DNA of 64,000 nucleotides from VAZQ01 sp963840535 (GCA_963840535.1 CAWIZJ010000043.1:1-64000); one strand, 5' to 3'. Shown: positions 1 to 9,280, numbered from the stretch's first letter. Numbers and translations: made by a program. Notes: generated by a model not told the origin, from the letters alone.

Positions 1-134
1 TTGTACGGATCGAGAAAGGCCGGCTGCGACTTGTAGCTGTTGAGCTCGCCGATCTTGATGGTGCCTTGTGCATAAGCGTGCGCGCTGAGACACCCCGTGG
101 CGACCAGCGTGAGGAAGTGCGACCTGATGATCAT
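1..134 (-). CDS. Branched-chain amino acid-type ABC transporter solute-binding protein, N-terminal part
   Basis: Only the first 44 codons are in the window; the gene continues past the left edge. The translation begins with a basic and hydrophobic signal peptide ending near AYAQG, followed by TIKIGELNSYKSQPAF, the typical mature start of LivK-like periplasmic binding proteins. An AAAGGGAG ribosome binding site lies 7 bases before the ATG. It would deliver a small organic substrate to an inner-membrane ABC permease. It lies downstream of, and on the same strand as, the SDR, hydrolase and cyclase genes, which fits uptake for a catabolic cluster. The substrate cannot be read from the sequence. 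Confidence 0.8.
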   Translation of the reverse strand, partial: MIIRSHFLTLVATGCLSAHAYAQGTIKIGELNSYKSQPAFLDPY

Positions 135-345
135 GCTGGTGCTCCCTTTCAAAGGACCTGAGGATGGATGCTGCACGCTGAACAAAAGCCGAGCCCGTTT
201 GCCGAAGCATCCCGCCATCACGACAAGTCCGTCGGCCGCTGAACGGCATCCAGAGGATCAGCTGCATTTTTGCCGGCTCAAATAGTCCGTGCGCTCCGAA
301 AACTTGTCAAGCGGCGTCATTCTGGATGATCGACTCGATGAGCGG

Positions 346-1155
346 TCACTTGTCACGCAGGCGGTCCATCAGCGATTTCTCCTGGCCGCCGTCGATCTCG
401 ATCATCGTGCCATTGACCATGTGCATCAGGGGGGAGGCGAGCATCACCACGAGATTTGCGACCTCCTCGACCTCGGCGATGCGGCCCATGGGAATCGATG
501 ACGGTGCAAGCTGGTCGGCCTGCTCGTAGGCGAGCTTCATGTCGCGCGCCATGGCCTTGACCAGGCCGGCCCAGCGCTCGGTCCGCACCGGGCCGGGATT
601 CACCGCGCAGAAGCTGATGTTGTTCTTGCCGTACTGGCCGGCGAGCGAGAGCGTGAGATTCTGGCCGGCGGCGTTGGCGGCGCCCGGGCAGATTTCCCAA
701 TACGACGGCTTCACGCCGTCGTTGCCGATCAGGTTCACCACGCGGCCGCCGCCCTGCTTGACCATGATCGGCAGCACGTAGCGCAGGCAGCGTACATAGC
801 CCATGAACTTGAGCTGAAGCCCTTTCTCCCAGTCGTCTTCGCTCAGGTGCTCGAGCACGCCGCCCGCTGCCGAACCCGCGTTGTTGACCATGATATCGAC
901 GCGGCCGAGCGCCTTGTGGGCCTCCTGGATGAAGCTCTTGGCGTCGGCGTCGTTGCGAAGGTCCGCGGGGATCGGGACGATCTTGCGGTTGGTGGCGCGG
1001 GCTATCTCCTTTGCTGCGGCCTCCAGAACGTCCTTCCGGCGTGCGCAGATCGCGACGTCCACACCCTCCTTGGCGAGGGCGAGAGCGATGCCCTTGCCGA
1101 TGCCCTCGCTGCCGCCAGTGACCAGCGCGGTCTTGCCTGTGAGCTGAAGGTCCAT
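346..1155 (-). CDS. SDR family protein lacking the YxxxK catalytic pair
   Basis: A 269-residue short-chain dehydrogenase/reductase fold. The Rossmann nucleotide-binding motif TGGSEGIG is at residues 13-20 and NNAG at 91-94, so NAD(P) binding is likely. Where classical SDRs have YxxxK, this protein reads PGAAN (157-161), so Tyr is Pro and Lys is Asn; the usual catalytic Ser position (about 144) is Gly. The downstream NPGPVRT motif is kept. The family is clear but standard SDR redox chemistry is doubtful; I recall similar 'PGGMAN' variants in other proteobacteria. It is third in a minus-strand run after the cyclase and the alpha/beta hydrolase, 39 bases after the repaired hydrolase stop. Confidence 0.85.
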   Translation of the reverse strand: MDLQLTGKTALVTGGSEGIGKGIALALAKEGVDVAICARRKDVLEAAAKEIARATNRKIVPIPADLRNDADAKSFIQEAHKALGRVDIMVNNAGSAAGGVLEHLSEDDWEKGLQLKFMGYVRCLRYVLPIMVKQGGGRVVNLIGNDGVKPSYWEICPGAANAAGQNLTLSLAGQYGKNNISFCAVNPGPVRTERWAGLVKAMARDMKLAYEQADQLAPSSIPMGRIAEVEEVANLVVMLASPLMHMVNGTMIEIDGGQEKSLMDRLRDK

Positions 1156-1194
1156 GTCGATCTCCTGATGGTTCTGCGTGCTCGACGTTTCCGC

Positions 1195-2048
1195 TCAGGC
1201 CGCCTTGTGGGCCAGCCAGCAGCCTGCCTCGGCGGCGGAAAACAATTCCGCCAAGGCTTCACCGCGGCTGGCTCCTCGCTGTTGATGGTGTGACCGGCGC
1301 GCGGGATCACCAGCAGCGCCGCGGTCGGCAGCGTGCGCTTGAGATAAAGGCTGCCGTCGAGGCAAAGATCATCCTCGTCGCCGACGATCACCATCAACGG
1401 AACCTCGAATTGCTTCAGGTCAGGCTCCATGTCCCACAGCGTCGGCCGCTTGAGCTGAAGGTTGAGCATGGTGTGTGCGTGGCCTTCGGCGGAATGCTCG
1501 GACAGCATGCGCGCGAATTCAGACCAGCCGCGCGGATCCTTGTTCTTGAACGCCTGCCGCATGGGCGCGTCGGCGTACTTTGCCGACGCTGCAGCAATAC
1601 CTTCGTTTGCAAACATCCTTCCGGTGTCTGCGGCGAGCGCCTTCATCGCCTGACACTGGGCCGGGTCTGCGGACGAGCCCCAGCCGCAGCCGGCCGCCGT
1701 CACGGACAGGCAGCGGTGCGGATAGCGAGCCCCCACATGGAGAGCGGTATAGGCCCCCATCGAATGGCCGACCACATGGGCGCGGTCGATGCCAAGTGCA
1801 TCCAACACCGCGATCACGTCGTCGCGTGCAATGTCCTGCGAGTAGCGGTCCGGTTCGGACGGCACGTCCGAGGGCGGATAGCCACGCTGACTGTACGTGA
1901 CGCAGCGGTGCTGCCGGTTGAAATACCGCATCTGCGGTTCCCAGCTGCGGTAGTCACCGGCAAATTCATGCACAAAAACCACCGGAGTTCCGATGCCGCT
2001 CTCCTCTACGTATAGCTTGGTCCCGTCTGCCGCTGCGATCCTGGGCAT
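1195..2048 (-). CDS. Alpha/beta hydrolase (frameshifted near its end)
   Basis: Alpha/beta-hydrolase fold enzyme of about 284 residues: N-terminal strand with VVFVHEF, nucleophile elbow GHSMGA (Ser96) and a late AGHTI carrying the probable catalytic His. Uninterrupted reading runs on to 1002 as arginine-rich nonsense overlapping the SDR gene. Adding one base near 1258-1260 restores a normal C-terminus (ALAELFSAAEAGCWLAHKAA) and a TGA at 1195-1197. I therefore place the true end at 1195. The start is 9 bases after the cyclase stop, so the two are probably co-transcribed. The substrate is unknown; ring-cleavage product or ester hydrolysis would fit the neighbourhood. Confidence 0.75.
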
Positions 2049-2057
2049 CGAAAGATC

Positions 2058-2906
2058 TCAGTTCTCCAGGATCGCCTTCGCGGCGTCACCGACGGCTTCG
2101 ACATCTTCGCCCACATCGAGGAATGCGACGATGCGGCAGGGGCAGCCCTCGAGCCCCTCGTAACGCCAAGGGAAGGCGCCGATGATGGCGCGCCGGCCCA
2201 GCATCATCTCGATGTCGCCGCCGAGGTTCTCGGCGTGCTGGAGGCCCTCCTGAAAGGCCCAGTTGTGGAACGGAAACACGTCGGATGACACCTTCCGGCC
2301 GGATTTCTTGTGCGTGTACTCGAAAGTGCCGAAGAACTCGCCCGGCGTCTTGCCGTGCTTCTTCGTGAACTCCTCGGCAAGGTCCGGCCGCATGTAGCGG
2401 ATCGAGGTGTTCATGGCGTGGTCGCAGGAGCCGGTGTCCATGGCCCACCACTTGATCTTCTTCTTGAACATCCAGTGCAGCGTGTCGAGGTTCGGGCCAG
2501 GGTGGTAGCAGAAGTAGCGCACCAGGTCCTGCTGCGGCCGACCCTCGTAATATCGGTGCCAGCCGGTGTGCAGGATGAGGATGTCGCCCTCCCGGATGTC
2601 GGCGCCCGCGCTCGCGATGATCTCCGGGGTGATCACCGCCCAGTCATGCATGTGCTTGGAGATGTCCACCACCACGCCGCGGTTGACCAGATAGTCGAGC
2701 GGCAGCGAGGCCATGTCGCCTTTGCGGTTGTCGGTCGCGTGCATGGCGCCATCGAAATGCGTGCCGACGTGCAGGGCGGTGTCGATGCGCTGCGCCACGA
2801 TGCGCGCGGTCTGCAGGTTCTGCGCGTAATACATCTTGTTGCCGGCGTAGCCCACCCAGCCCGGCGTATGCACGTTCATGACGTGGCTCATGTCGACGAT
2901 TTTCAT
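2058..2906 (-). CDS. Cyclase family protein (kynurenine formamidase / isatin hydrolase-like)
   Basis: A 282-residue metal-dependent hydrolase of the Cyclase family (PF04199). The family signature HxGTHxD is at residues 46-52 (HVGTHFD). Members hydrolyse amide or lactam bonds in N-formylkynurenine, isatin and related ring compounds. I chose the ATG at 2906 because AAAGGA lies 8 bases upstream and the protein then begins MKIVDMSHVMN; the open frame extends to 3068 without family resemblance. It heads a minus-strand set (cyclase, alpha/beta hydrolase, SDR, binding protein) divergent from the molybdenum hydroxylase genes. A role in opening an oxidised ring or amide is inferred. Confidence 0.85.
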   Translation of the reverse strand: MKIVDMSHVMNVHTPGWVGYAGNKMYYAQNLQTARIVAQRIDTALHVGTHFDGAMHATDNRKGDMASLPLDYLVNRGVVVDISKHMHDWAVITPEIIASAGADIREGDILILHTGWHRYYEGRPQQDLVRYFCYHPGPNLDTLHWMFKKKIKWWAMDTGSCDHAMNTSIRYMRPDLAEEFTKKHGKTPGEFFGTFEYTHKKSGRKVSSDVFPFHNWAFQEGLQHAENLGGDIEMMLGRRAIIGAFPWRYEGLEGCPCRIVAFLDVGEDVEAVGDAAKAILEN

Positions 2907-3257
2907 GGCGGGTCCTTTGAAAGTTGCGTGCATGCCAGAGTGTTGGTCCGGCCGACGTTCGTCAAGACAGCGGAGATTTGCGGGTCTGTAATGGGGCGGT
3001 GTGTGCGCACGAGGCTCGAGATTGAGCAAGCCGCTGCGACCGGCACTCGCGCTGGAAACTTCACGCAAGCGTTTCGGCCGCGAAACGCCAGCGGGCGCGT
3101 GGGGGCGTTCATTAGCCGAGCGGCGGCGCCACGCGCGTGAGGAGCCCAGATCGATACAGAGGATATTGAACGATGTGGTCGGATCGTCTCACATTGACTC
3201 AATGAAAACGACGCCGCTAGCATGGAGGATCGCCGCTTCCCGCAGGAAGTCCTGTCT
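2907..3257. other. Divergent intergenic region between cyclase and molybdenum hydroxylase genes
   Basis: About 350 bases without a convincing gene. It must hold the promoters for both divergent gene sets. A candidate rightward promoter (TTGACT, 18-base spacer, TAGCAT) lies at 3194-3223. An 8-base palindrome GTGCGCAC is at 3003-3010. No regulator gene is adjacent. Confidence 0.5.
3194..3223 (+). promoter_or_regulatory. Candidate sigma-70 promoter for the molybdenum hydroxylase cluster
   Basis: TTGACT at 3194-3199 and TAGCAT at 3218-3223 with an 18-base spacer, 35 bases before the chosen ATG of the FAD subunit. The -35 matches consensus at 5 of 6 positions and the -10 at 4 of 6. Confidence 0.35.
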
Positions 3258-4115
3258 ATGAAGCCCGCACCGTTCGTTCGTCACGTTCCAAGAACGGTCG
3301 AGGAAGCGACCGACATGCTCGCTGAATTCGGTCCCAAGGACGGCCGCGTACTCGCGGGCGGACAAAGTCTCGTTCCGATCATGGCCTTCCGGATGGCGCA
3401 GCCGGCTCATCTCGTCGACATCAACGGGGTCACCGAGCTCGCGCGGCTGTCGCGGATCGACGACACCCTTTCCGTCGGCGCCATTGTCCGCCACGCGGCG
3501 TTCCATCGTCCGACCGTCAATGGACAAATGGGTCGATTGCTTGCCGCCGTCGTGCGCCACATCGCGCATTATCCGATCCGTACCCGCGGCACCTTCTGCG
3601 GGAGTGTAGCGCATGCCGATCCCGCGTCGGAATGGTGTCTGGTAGCCACGACGCTCTCGGCAGAAATGGTTGCTGCCAGCAAACGCGGTCGGCGCGTGAT
3701 TGCGGCAGACGGGTTTTTTCAAGGCGTCATGACGACTGTGCTGGCGGAAGATGAAATCCTGACTGAAGTGCGTCTCCCCGTCATTTCCGACCAGACCCGC
3801 TTCGGTTTCTATGAATTCAATCGGCGTGCCGGCGATTTTGCAATCGCGATGGCGCTGGTGACATACCGGCTCGCCGATGGCGTCATCGTAGAGCCTCGGG
3901 TCGGGATTGGTGGCGCGGAGGCTCGTCCGCGGCGCATCCCCGAGGCGGAGGCGGCCCTCAAAGGTCGTCCGATGGAACCCAAGACCTTTCAGGCGGCGGC
4001 AGAGGCGGCCGCCAAGGCCGTCGATCCGATCGAGGATATCCAGGCGGATGCGGAATATCGGCGCGACCTCGTTCGCGCGGTGGCGCGCCGTGCGCTGGAG
4101 CAATCCGTCCCATGA
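3258..4115 (+). CDS. Molybdenum hydroxylase, FAD-binding medium subunit (CoxM/xanthine dehydrogenase family)
   Basis: A 285-residue flavoprotein subunit that passes electrons from the 2Fe-2S subunit to an acceptor. It has the FAD motifs AGGQSLVP near residue 36 and TRGTFCGSVAHADPASE near residue 112, in family order, followed by the C-terminal CO-dehydrogenase flavoprotein domain. The start at 3258 has CAGGAAG about 8 bases upstream; the open frame begins at 3222. It overlaps the Mo subunit by ATGA. Family membership is certain; the substrate is not. Confidence 0.9.
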   Translation: MKPAPFVRHVPRTVEEATDMLAEFGPKDGRVLAGGQSLVPIMAFRMAQPAHLVDINGVTELARLSRIDDTLSVGAIVRHAAFHRPTVNGQMGRLLAAVVRHIAHYPIRTRGTFCGSVAHADPASEWCLVATTLSAEMVAASKRGRRVIAADGFFQGVMTTVLAEDEILTEVRLPVISDQTRFGFYEFNRRAGDFAIAMALVTYRLADGVIVEPRVGIGGAEARPRRIPEAEAALKGRPMEPKTFQAAAEAAAKAVDPIEDIQADAEYRRDLVRAVARRALEQSVP

Positions 4116-6451
4116 GCGCCTCGACGAAGGGCTCCAGAATGACCTGGGTGGGACGGTCAATTCGACGGCTCGAGGATCCTTCGTTGGTGACGGGGCGGGG
4201 GAATTTCACGGCCGATCTGCCGGCGACGCATTGGGTTCGCTTCGTGCGAAGTCCGGTCGCTTCGGGTCGGATCGACCGCATCGGCGTTCCGCCCGATGCA
4301 AATGTGGTCACCGCTGCCGATCTTGCGGCGGTCAAACCGATCAAGCCGATGTTGCACAAGTTCAACTATGTTCCCGTGGCACAGCCAATCGTGGCCGCGG
4401 ACGTGGTTCGTTTTGTCGGCGAGGTGGTCGCTGCTGTGGTCGCGCCGAGCAAGGAGGAGGCCGAGGATATCGCCGAGCGGGTCGAGATCGGGATAGCGCC
4501 GCTCACGCCTGTGACCGATGCGCGCCGTGCACTCGACGACGACATGCCGGCCGTGCACAGCGAAGCGCCCACGAACGTCATCGTGGAAGGGCGGATCAAG
4601 ACCCCGGACTTTGATGCAACACGGGCCTCGGCGCATACCCTGATCCAGTTCGAGGCACGCTCGCGGCGACAAAACGCCACTCCGCTGGAGGCTCGGGCCG
4701 GGCACGCGACTTATGACGCCGCAACGGGCCGTGTCACCCTCACCTGCACCACGCAGATGCCGCATCTGACGCGGACGGCGATCACCGATGTCCTCGGCAT
4801 GCCTGAATCCGACCTGCGCGTGGTCGCGCCTGATGTAGGCGGCGGGTTCGGCCAGAAGATGTCGCTCACTCCGGAATACGTGATCCTGGTGTGGCTTGCG
4901 CGGCGGTTGCGCAGTTCGGTGGCCTGGACCGAGGACCGGCGGGAGAATCTCATGGCCGGATTTCACAGCCGTGACCAGGTCATCGCAGTTGAAGGGGCTT
5001 TCGACAAGGATGCCAGGCTCACGGCGCTTTCGGCGGACATCGTCGCCAATGTCGGCGCCTACTCCTGTTTTCCGACGACTTGCGGGGTCGAGCCACTGAT
5101 GGCCATGGCCGAGCTGCCGGGCCCATACCAGGTTCAAGCCTACCAGTGTGTGTCACGCGGCGTCGTCACTCACACCTGTCCGATGGCGCCTTATCGAGGC
5201 GTCTCTCGTCCGGTGATCACGTTCGCGCTCGAACGCTTGATGGACAAGGCGGCCGCGCGGTTTGGAATCGAGCCCATCGAAATTCGCCGTCGCAATTTGA
5301 TCGATCGCTTTCCCTATAAATCCGTCACCGGCCTCACGTTCGACGAAGCCAGCTATCGCCAGACCATGGAGATGGCGGTCGATCACATCGACCTGCCGGC
5401 ATTCCGCGCGCGTCAGAAGCAAGCCCGCGCCGAGGGCCGCTATCTCGGCATCGGCTTCTCGACGTTTTCCGAACGCACCGGTTACGGGAGCCCGGCGTTC
5501 GCGGCGCGCGGCATGGAGATCACGCCGGGCTGGGAAAACGTCGAGATTACCATGGACCCATCGGGCTTGGTGGAGGCGCGCATCGGGTCGTCACCGCACG
5601 GGCAGGGGTTGCGGACGACGCTCGCTCAGATCATCGCCGATGAGATCGGAGTAGAGCCGCATCAGATCAGGGTTGTGCATGGCGATACCGACCGCGCGCC
5701 CTACGGCTGGGGTACCTTCGCCAGCCGGTCGCTGGTGATTGCCGGCGGCGCAAGCTTGATCGCGGCGCGTAAGCTGCGGACCAAGCTTCTCAAGATCGCC
5801 AGCCATATGCTCGAGGCTGCGGCCGACGATATCGTGCTCGAAGGCGGCAGGGCCAAGGTCAGCGGCACCGACCGCTCGGTGCCGATCGCGACCATGGCGC
5901 GACAGGCCTATTATCAAACCCATCGGTTCAAGGGCGAGCTCGAGCCAGGTCTGACCGAGACCGGCGCCTACGATCCTCCGGGGACCTTCTCCAATGCCTG
6001 TCATGTCGCGATCGTCCGAGTGGACATCGATACCGGTCACGTGGTCATCGAGAAATTTCTGGTCGCTGAAGATGCCGGCCGCATCATCAATCCGATGATT
6101 GCGGAGGGTCAGGTGCATGGCGGCATCGCCCAGGGCATCGGCAACGCTCTGCTGGAGGAGATCGTCTATAGCGATACCGGAGACATTCTCACCAGCACGC
6201 TCGCCGATTACCTGCCGCCCACCGCGCGCGAAATTCCGGTCATCGAGCTGCTCCACATGGAAACCTACAGCGATGCTTCCATCACCAAGGCCAAAGGTGT
6301 CGGCGAGGGCGGCGCGATCGGAGCGCCGGCGGCCGTGATCAATGCCATCAACGATGCTCTCGCTCCATTCGACGTCTCGATTGACGAAATTCCGGCTACG
6401 CCTCGCAAAATTCGGGCGGCCTTGCGCTCGGCGATGGAGAAGCGCGCATGA
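4112..6451 (+). CDS. Molybdenum hydroxylase, large molybdopterin-binding subunit (copy 1)
   Basis: A 779-residue catalytic subunit of the xanthine dehydrogenase / CO dehydrogenase family that hydroxylates a carbon using water, with molybdopterin cytosine dinucleotide. The N-terminal 'hammerhead' domain begins GRSIRRLEDPSLVTGRGNF; GGGFGQKM near residue 247 is a cofactor motif; GVGEGG places the Mo-site glutamate at E732. The loop that in true form I CO dehydrogenase reads AYRCSFR is APYRGVSR here, so this is a hydroxylase of an organic substrate, not CO dehydrogenase. It overlaps its neighbours on both sides by 4 bases (ATGA), giving tight translational coupling. Confidence 0.9.
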   Translation: MSASTKGSRMTWVGRSIRRLEDPSLVTGRGNFTADLPATHWVRFVRSPVASGRIDRIGVPPDANVVTAADLAAVKPIKPMLHKFNYVPVAQPIVAADVVRFVGEVVAAVVAPSKEEAEDIAERVEIGIAPLTPVTDARRALDDDMPAVHSEAPTNVIVEGRIKTPDFDATRASAHTLIQFEARSRRQNATPLEARAGHATYDAATGRVTLTCTTQMPHLTRTAITDVLGMPESDLRVVAPDVGGGFGQKMSLTPEYVILVWLARRLRSSVAWTEDRRENLMAGFHSRDQVIAVEGAFDKDARLTALSADIVANVGAYSCFPTTCGVEPLMAMAELPGPYQVQAYQCVSRGVVTHTCPMAPYRGVSRPVITFALERLMDKAAARFGIEPIEIRRRNLIDRFPYKSVTGLTFDEASYRQTMEMAVDHIDLPAFRARQKQARAEGRYLGIGFSTFSERTGYGSPAFAARGMEITPGWENVEITMDPSGLVEARIGSSPHGQGLRTTLAQIIADEIGVEPHQIRVVHGDTDRAPYGWGTFASRSLVIAGGASLIAARKLRTKLLKIASHMLEAAADDIVLEGGRAKVSGTDRSVPIATMARQAYYQTHRFKGELEPGLTETGAYDPPGTFSNACHVAIVRVDIDTGHVVIEKFLVAEDAGRIINPMIAEGQVHGGIAQGIGNALLEEIVYSDTGDILTSTLADYLPPTAREIPVIELLHMETYSDASITKAKGVGEGGAIGAPAAVINAINDALAPFDVSIDEIPATPRKIRAALRSAMEKRA

Positions 6452-6924
6452 CCGCCAAGGTCGATATCACCCTCAACATCAACGGACGCGAGCACGCCAT
6501 CAGCGTCGAGCCGCGACGAACGCTCGTGGACGCTATCCGCGAGAATTGCGGCCAGACCGGAACCCACATCGGATGCGAGCATGGTGTGTGCGGCGCTTGC
6601 ACGGTGATCGTCGACGGCGATCCGGTCCGGTCCTGCCTGATGTTTGCCGCACAGGCGGATCGCCTTCCGATCCGCACCGTCGAAGGGTTGGCCACGGGTG
6701 ACACCTTGCATCCGCTGCAGCGCGCCTTCATGGAGCATCACGGGCTGCAATGCGGGTTCTGCACGCCGGGGTTTCTGATGCTCGCAACGGCGGTGCTGGA
6801 GCGCGAGCCGGACATCACCGACGATGAACTTCTCGATGTCCTGGCTTCGAATCTCTGCCGGTGCACCGGCTATCAGAACATCATCAAGGCAGTTCGCGCC
6901 GCTGCGGCCGAGATGCGGTCTTGA
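6448..6924 (+). CDS. Molybdenum hydroxylase, 2Fe-2S small subunit
   Basis: A 158-residue iron-sulfur subunit. The plant-type ferredoxin cluster ligands are C43, C48, C51 and C63 (GCEHGVCGAC pattern). The second cluster, next to the Mo cofactor, uses C102, C105, C137 and C139 (CGFCTPG and CRCTGY). It relays electrons from the Mo site to FAD. It overlaps the upstream Mo subunit by 4 bases. The single small subunit is probably shared by the two Mo subunits on either side. Confidence 0.93.
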   Translation: MTAKVDITLNINGREHAISVEPRRTLVDAIRENCGQTGTHIGCEHGVCGACTVIVDGDPVRSCLMFAAQADRLPIRTVEGLATGDTLHPLQRAFMEHHGLQCGFCTPGFLMLATAVLEREPDITDDELLDVLASNLCRCTGYQNIIKAVRAAAAEMRS

Positions 6925-6964
6925 GCACAGGGCCTGCTGGAAGCAGCCGGGAGCCGCTGCCGAC

Positions 6965-9280
6965 ATGCCAGACGCCAAGGACAGGGTTGTCGGACGTTCG
7001 GTTACCCGCCTCGAGGATCGGCCGCTGCTTCTCGGCGAGGGTCGGTTTGCAGCCGATGTCTCCTTTTTCGGTCAATTGCACATGCGTTTGGTGCGCTCAA
7101 CCCACGCCAACGCCAAGCTTTTATCGATCGATGCAACGACCGCTCGTGGCACGCCGGGCGTGCATGCGGTCTGGACTGCTGCCGATGTGTCGGACATTCC
7201 GCCGATCGACTTTCGCCTGAGCAAGATCGCGGGGCTCGATGGCTACCGCCAGCGGGTCCTGGGCAGCGGCCGTGTGCGCTACGTGGGCGAACCGGTCGCC
7301 GCGGTGTTTGCCGAGGATCCCTACCTGGCCGAGGATGCCGCTGACCGGGTCTTGCTCGAAATCGAAGAGTTGACCGCGCTGCTACGGGCGGACGAGGCGC
7401 CGGCCGAATTTGAACCGGGCCGTTCGACCGAGGCCGGCGTGGTCCGCAAGGAGTACGGCGACGTCGATGCGGCGTTCCACAACGCCCCCGCGACGGTTTC
7501 GCTCGAACTCAGCATCGGCCGTCATTCCGGCGTCCCGCTCGAGACGCGAGGCGCAATTGGACGCTATGACGGTGCCCGCGAGGTGCTGGAACTCTACGGC
7601 GCGGCCAAGGTGCCGCATTGGAATCGTGACCAGATTGCCGGGATGCTGGGACTATCGCCGTCCCGGGTGCAGCTTCATGAGGGCCATGTCGGGGGCGGCT
7701 TCGGCATCCGTGGCGAGCTTTATCCCGAAGATGTTCTGGTGTGCGCTGCTGCGCTCCGGTTCCGAAGACCGGTCAAATGGATCGAGGACCGCCGTGAGCA
7801 CCTGATCGCCGCCAACCATTCGCGCCAGCAGCTCCATCGCATCCGGGCAGCCATCGAGTCCGATGGTCGTATCCTCGCCATCGAGGATGAATTCTTTCAC
7901 GACCAGGGCGCATACGTGCGCACACACGCGGCCACCGTTCCCGATCTTGCCGCTGCCATGCTGCCCGGTCCGTATCGCGTTCCAGCCTACCGTGCGGTCG
8001 GCCATATCCGGTTGACCAACAAGACTCCGGGCGGCACGTATCGTGCACCCGGACGTTTTGAAAGCACGTTCGCGCGCGAACGATTGCTCGACGCGATTGC
8101 CACCAGGACAGGTATCGACGGTGTCGAGGTCCGGCGGCGAAATCTGATCGCCGCGATAGAGATGCCCTATGCGCGACCGATCGAGACGCTCGGCACCAAT
8201 GTCACATTCGATTCCGGCGACTATCCGGCTCTGCTCGACAAGACGCTGGCCGCCATGAACTGGGCGGAGCTGCGGGCCGACGTGAAACGGCGGCGCAACG
8301 CCGGCGAGGCGGTCGGCATCGGCTTGGCGATGTTCGTCGAAAAAAGTGGTCTCGGTCCGTTCGACGGGGTGCGGGTAACGATCGATACCTCAGGCTTCGT
8401 AGAGGTTGTCACCGGCGCGGCCTCTATCGGGCAGGGTGTCGAGACCGTGATCGCGCAGATTTGTGCCGATGCGTTGGGGGTCGACTATCGGCACATTCGG
8501 GTCGTTCACGGGCAAACCGACCAGATCGCCTATGGCATGGGGGCCTTCGCCTCGCGCGTGACCGTTATGACGGGCGAAGCGGCGCGCCTTGCGGCCTTGA
8601 AAGTTCGTGCCAAGGCCATCGAGGTCGCGGCTGAGTTGCTTCAGGCCCCTCCGGATTCGCTCGATATCCTCGATGGCAAAGTGGTTCGCACCGGTACCGG
8701 CCCCGGTCCCTCGGTCGCGCTCGGCGACGTGGCCCGCCATCTGTCGCCGGCGTCGAAGTCGCTGGGCGAACGTTCTCCCGGACTGACGGCCGATGGTTGG
8801 TTCCACACCGACCATATGAACTACCCTTACGGCGTGCACGCCGCCATGGTGCAGGTGGATCGAGAGACCGGTGCGGTGAAAGTGCTACGCTATCTCGTCG
8901 CCTTCGATATCGGCAAGGCGGTCAATCCGATGTTGGTGGAGGGACAATTGGCAGGTGGGGTAGCCCAGGGCTTGGGTGGCGCACTATTTGAAGAGTTTCT
9001 CTACGATGACCGCGGCGAGCCGCTGTCGGTCACGTTCGCCGATTATCTCATGCCGACGTTGCGCGAAATTCCTACGGTGGATGTCATCATTTCGGAAGAT
9101 GCACCAAGTCCGCTCAACCCTATGGGCTTGAAAGGCGCAGGCGAAGGCGGGATCAATGCGGTCGGCGCGGCGATCGCCGCAGCGATCGACGATGCCATCG
9201 GCATGGCCGGCGCGGTGACGGAGCTTCCGATTACTCCGCAGCGGTTGCGCGCGCTGTTGCGGCAGAACGCTACACCGTGA
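6965..9280 (+). CDS. Molybdenum hydroxylase, large molybdopterin-binding subunit (copy 2)
   Basis: A 771-residue second catalytic subunit. The ATG at 6965 gives a normal start (MPDAKDRVVGRSVTRLEDRPL); the open frame reaches back to 6824 inside the 2Fe-2S gene without homology. GGGFGIRGE and the Mo-site glutamate E727 (GAGEGG) are present; the active-site loop reads TYRAPGR, again not a CO dehydrogenase loop. It is clearly diverged from the first large subunit, so this is not a recent duplication. It may give the complex a second substrate range or act at the next oxidation step. Confidence 0.9.
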   Translation: MPDAKDRVVGRSVTRLEDRPLLLGEGRFAADVSFFGQLHMRLVRSTHANAKLLSIDATTARGTPGVHAVWTAADVSDIPPIDFRLSKIAGLDGYRQRVLGSGRVRYVGEPVAAVFAEDPYLAEDAADRVLLEIEELTALLRADEAPAEFEPGRSTEAGVVRKEYGDVDAAFHNAPATVSLELSIGRHSGVPLETRGAIGRYDGAREVLELYGAAKVPHWNRDQIAGMLGLSPSRVQLHEGHVGGGFGIRGELYPEDVLVCAAALRFRRPVKWIEDRREHLIAANHSRQQLHRIRAAIESDGRILAIEDEFFHDQGAYVRTHAATVPDLAAAMLPGPYRVPAYRAVGHIRLTNKTPGGTYRAPGRFESTFARERLLDAIATRTGIDGVEVRRRNLIAAIEMPYARPIETLGTNVTFDSGDYPALLDKTLAAMNWAELRADVKRRRNAGEAVGIGLAMFVEKSGLGPFDGVRVTIDTSGFVEVVTGAASIGQGVETVIAQICADALGVDYRHIRVVHGQTDQIAYGMGAFASRVTVMTGEAARLAALKVRAKAIEVAAELLQAPPDSLDILDGKVVRTGTGPGPSVALGDVARHLSPASKSLGERSPGLTADGWFHTDHMNYPYGVHAAMVQVDRETGAVKVLRYLVAFDIGKAVNPMLVEGQLAGGVAQGLGGALFEEFLYDDRGEPLSVTFADYLMPTLREIPTVDVIISEDAPSPLNPMGLKGAGEGGINAVGAAIAAAIDDAIGMAGAVTELPITPQRLRALLRQNATP

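Noticed and set aside
2967..3068. Upstream extension of the cyclase gene to 3068
   Set aside because: The extra 54 residues have no family resemblance, and a good ribosome binding site precedes the ATG at 2906.
4112..9280. Aerobic carbon monoxide dehydrogenase (CoxL) for the large subunits
   Set aside because: The form I active-site loop AYRCSFR is absent; the loops read APYRGVSR and TYRAPGR.
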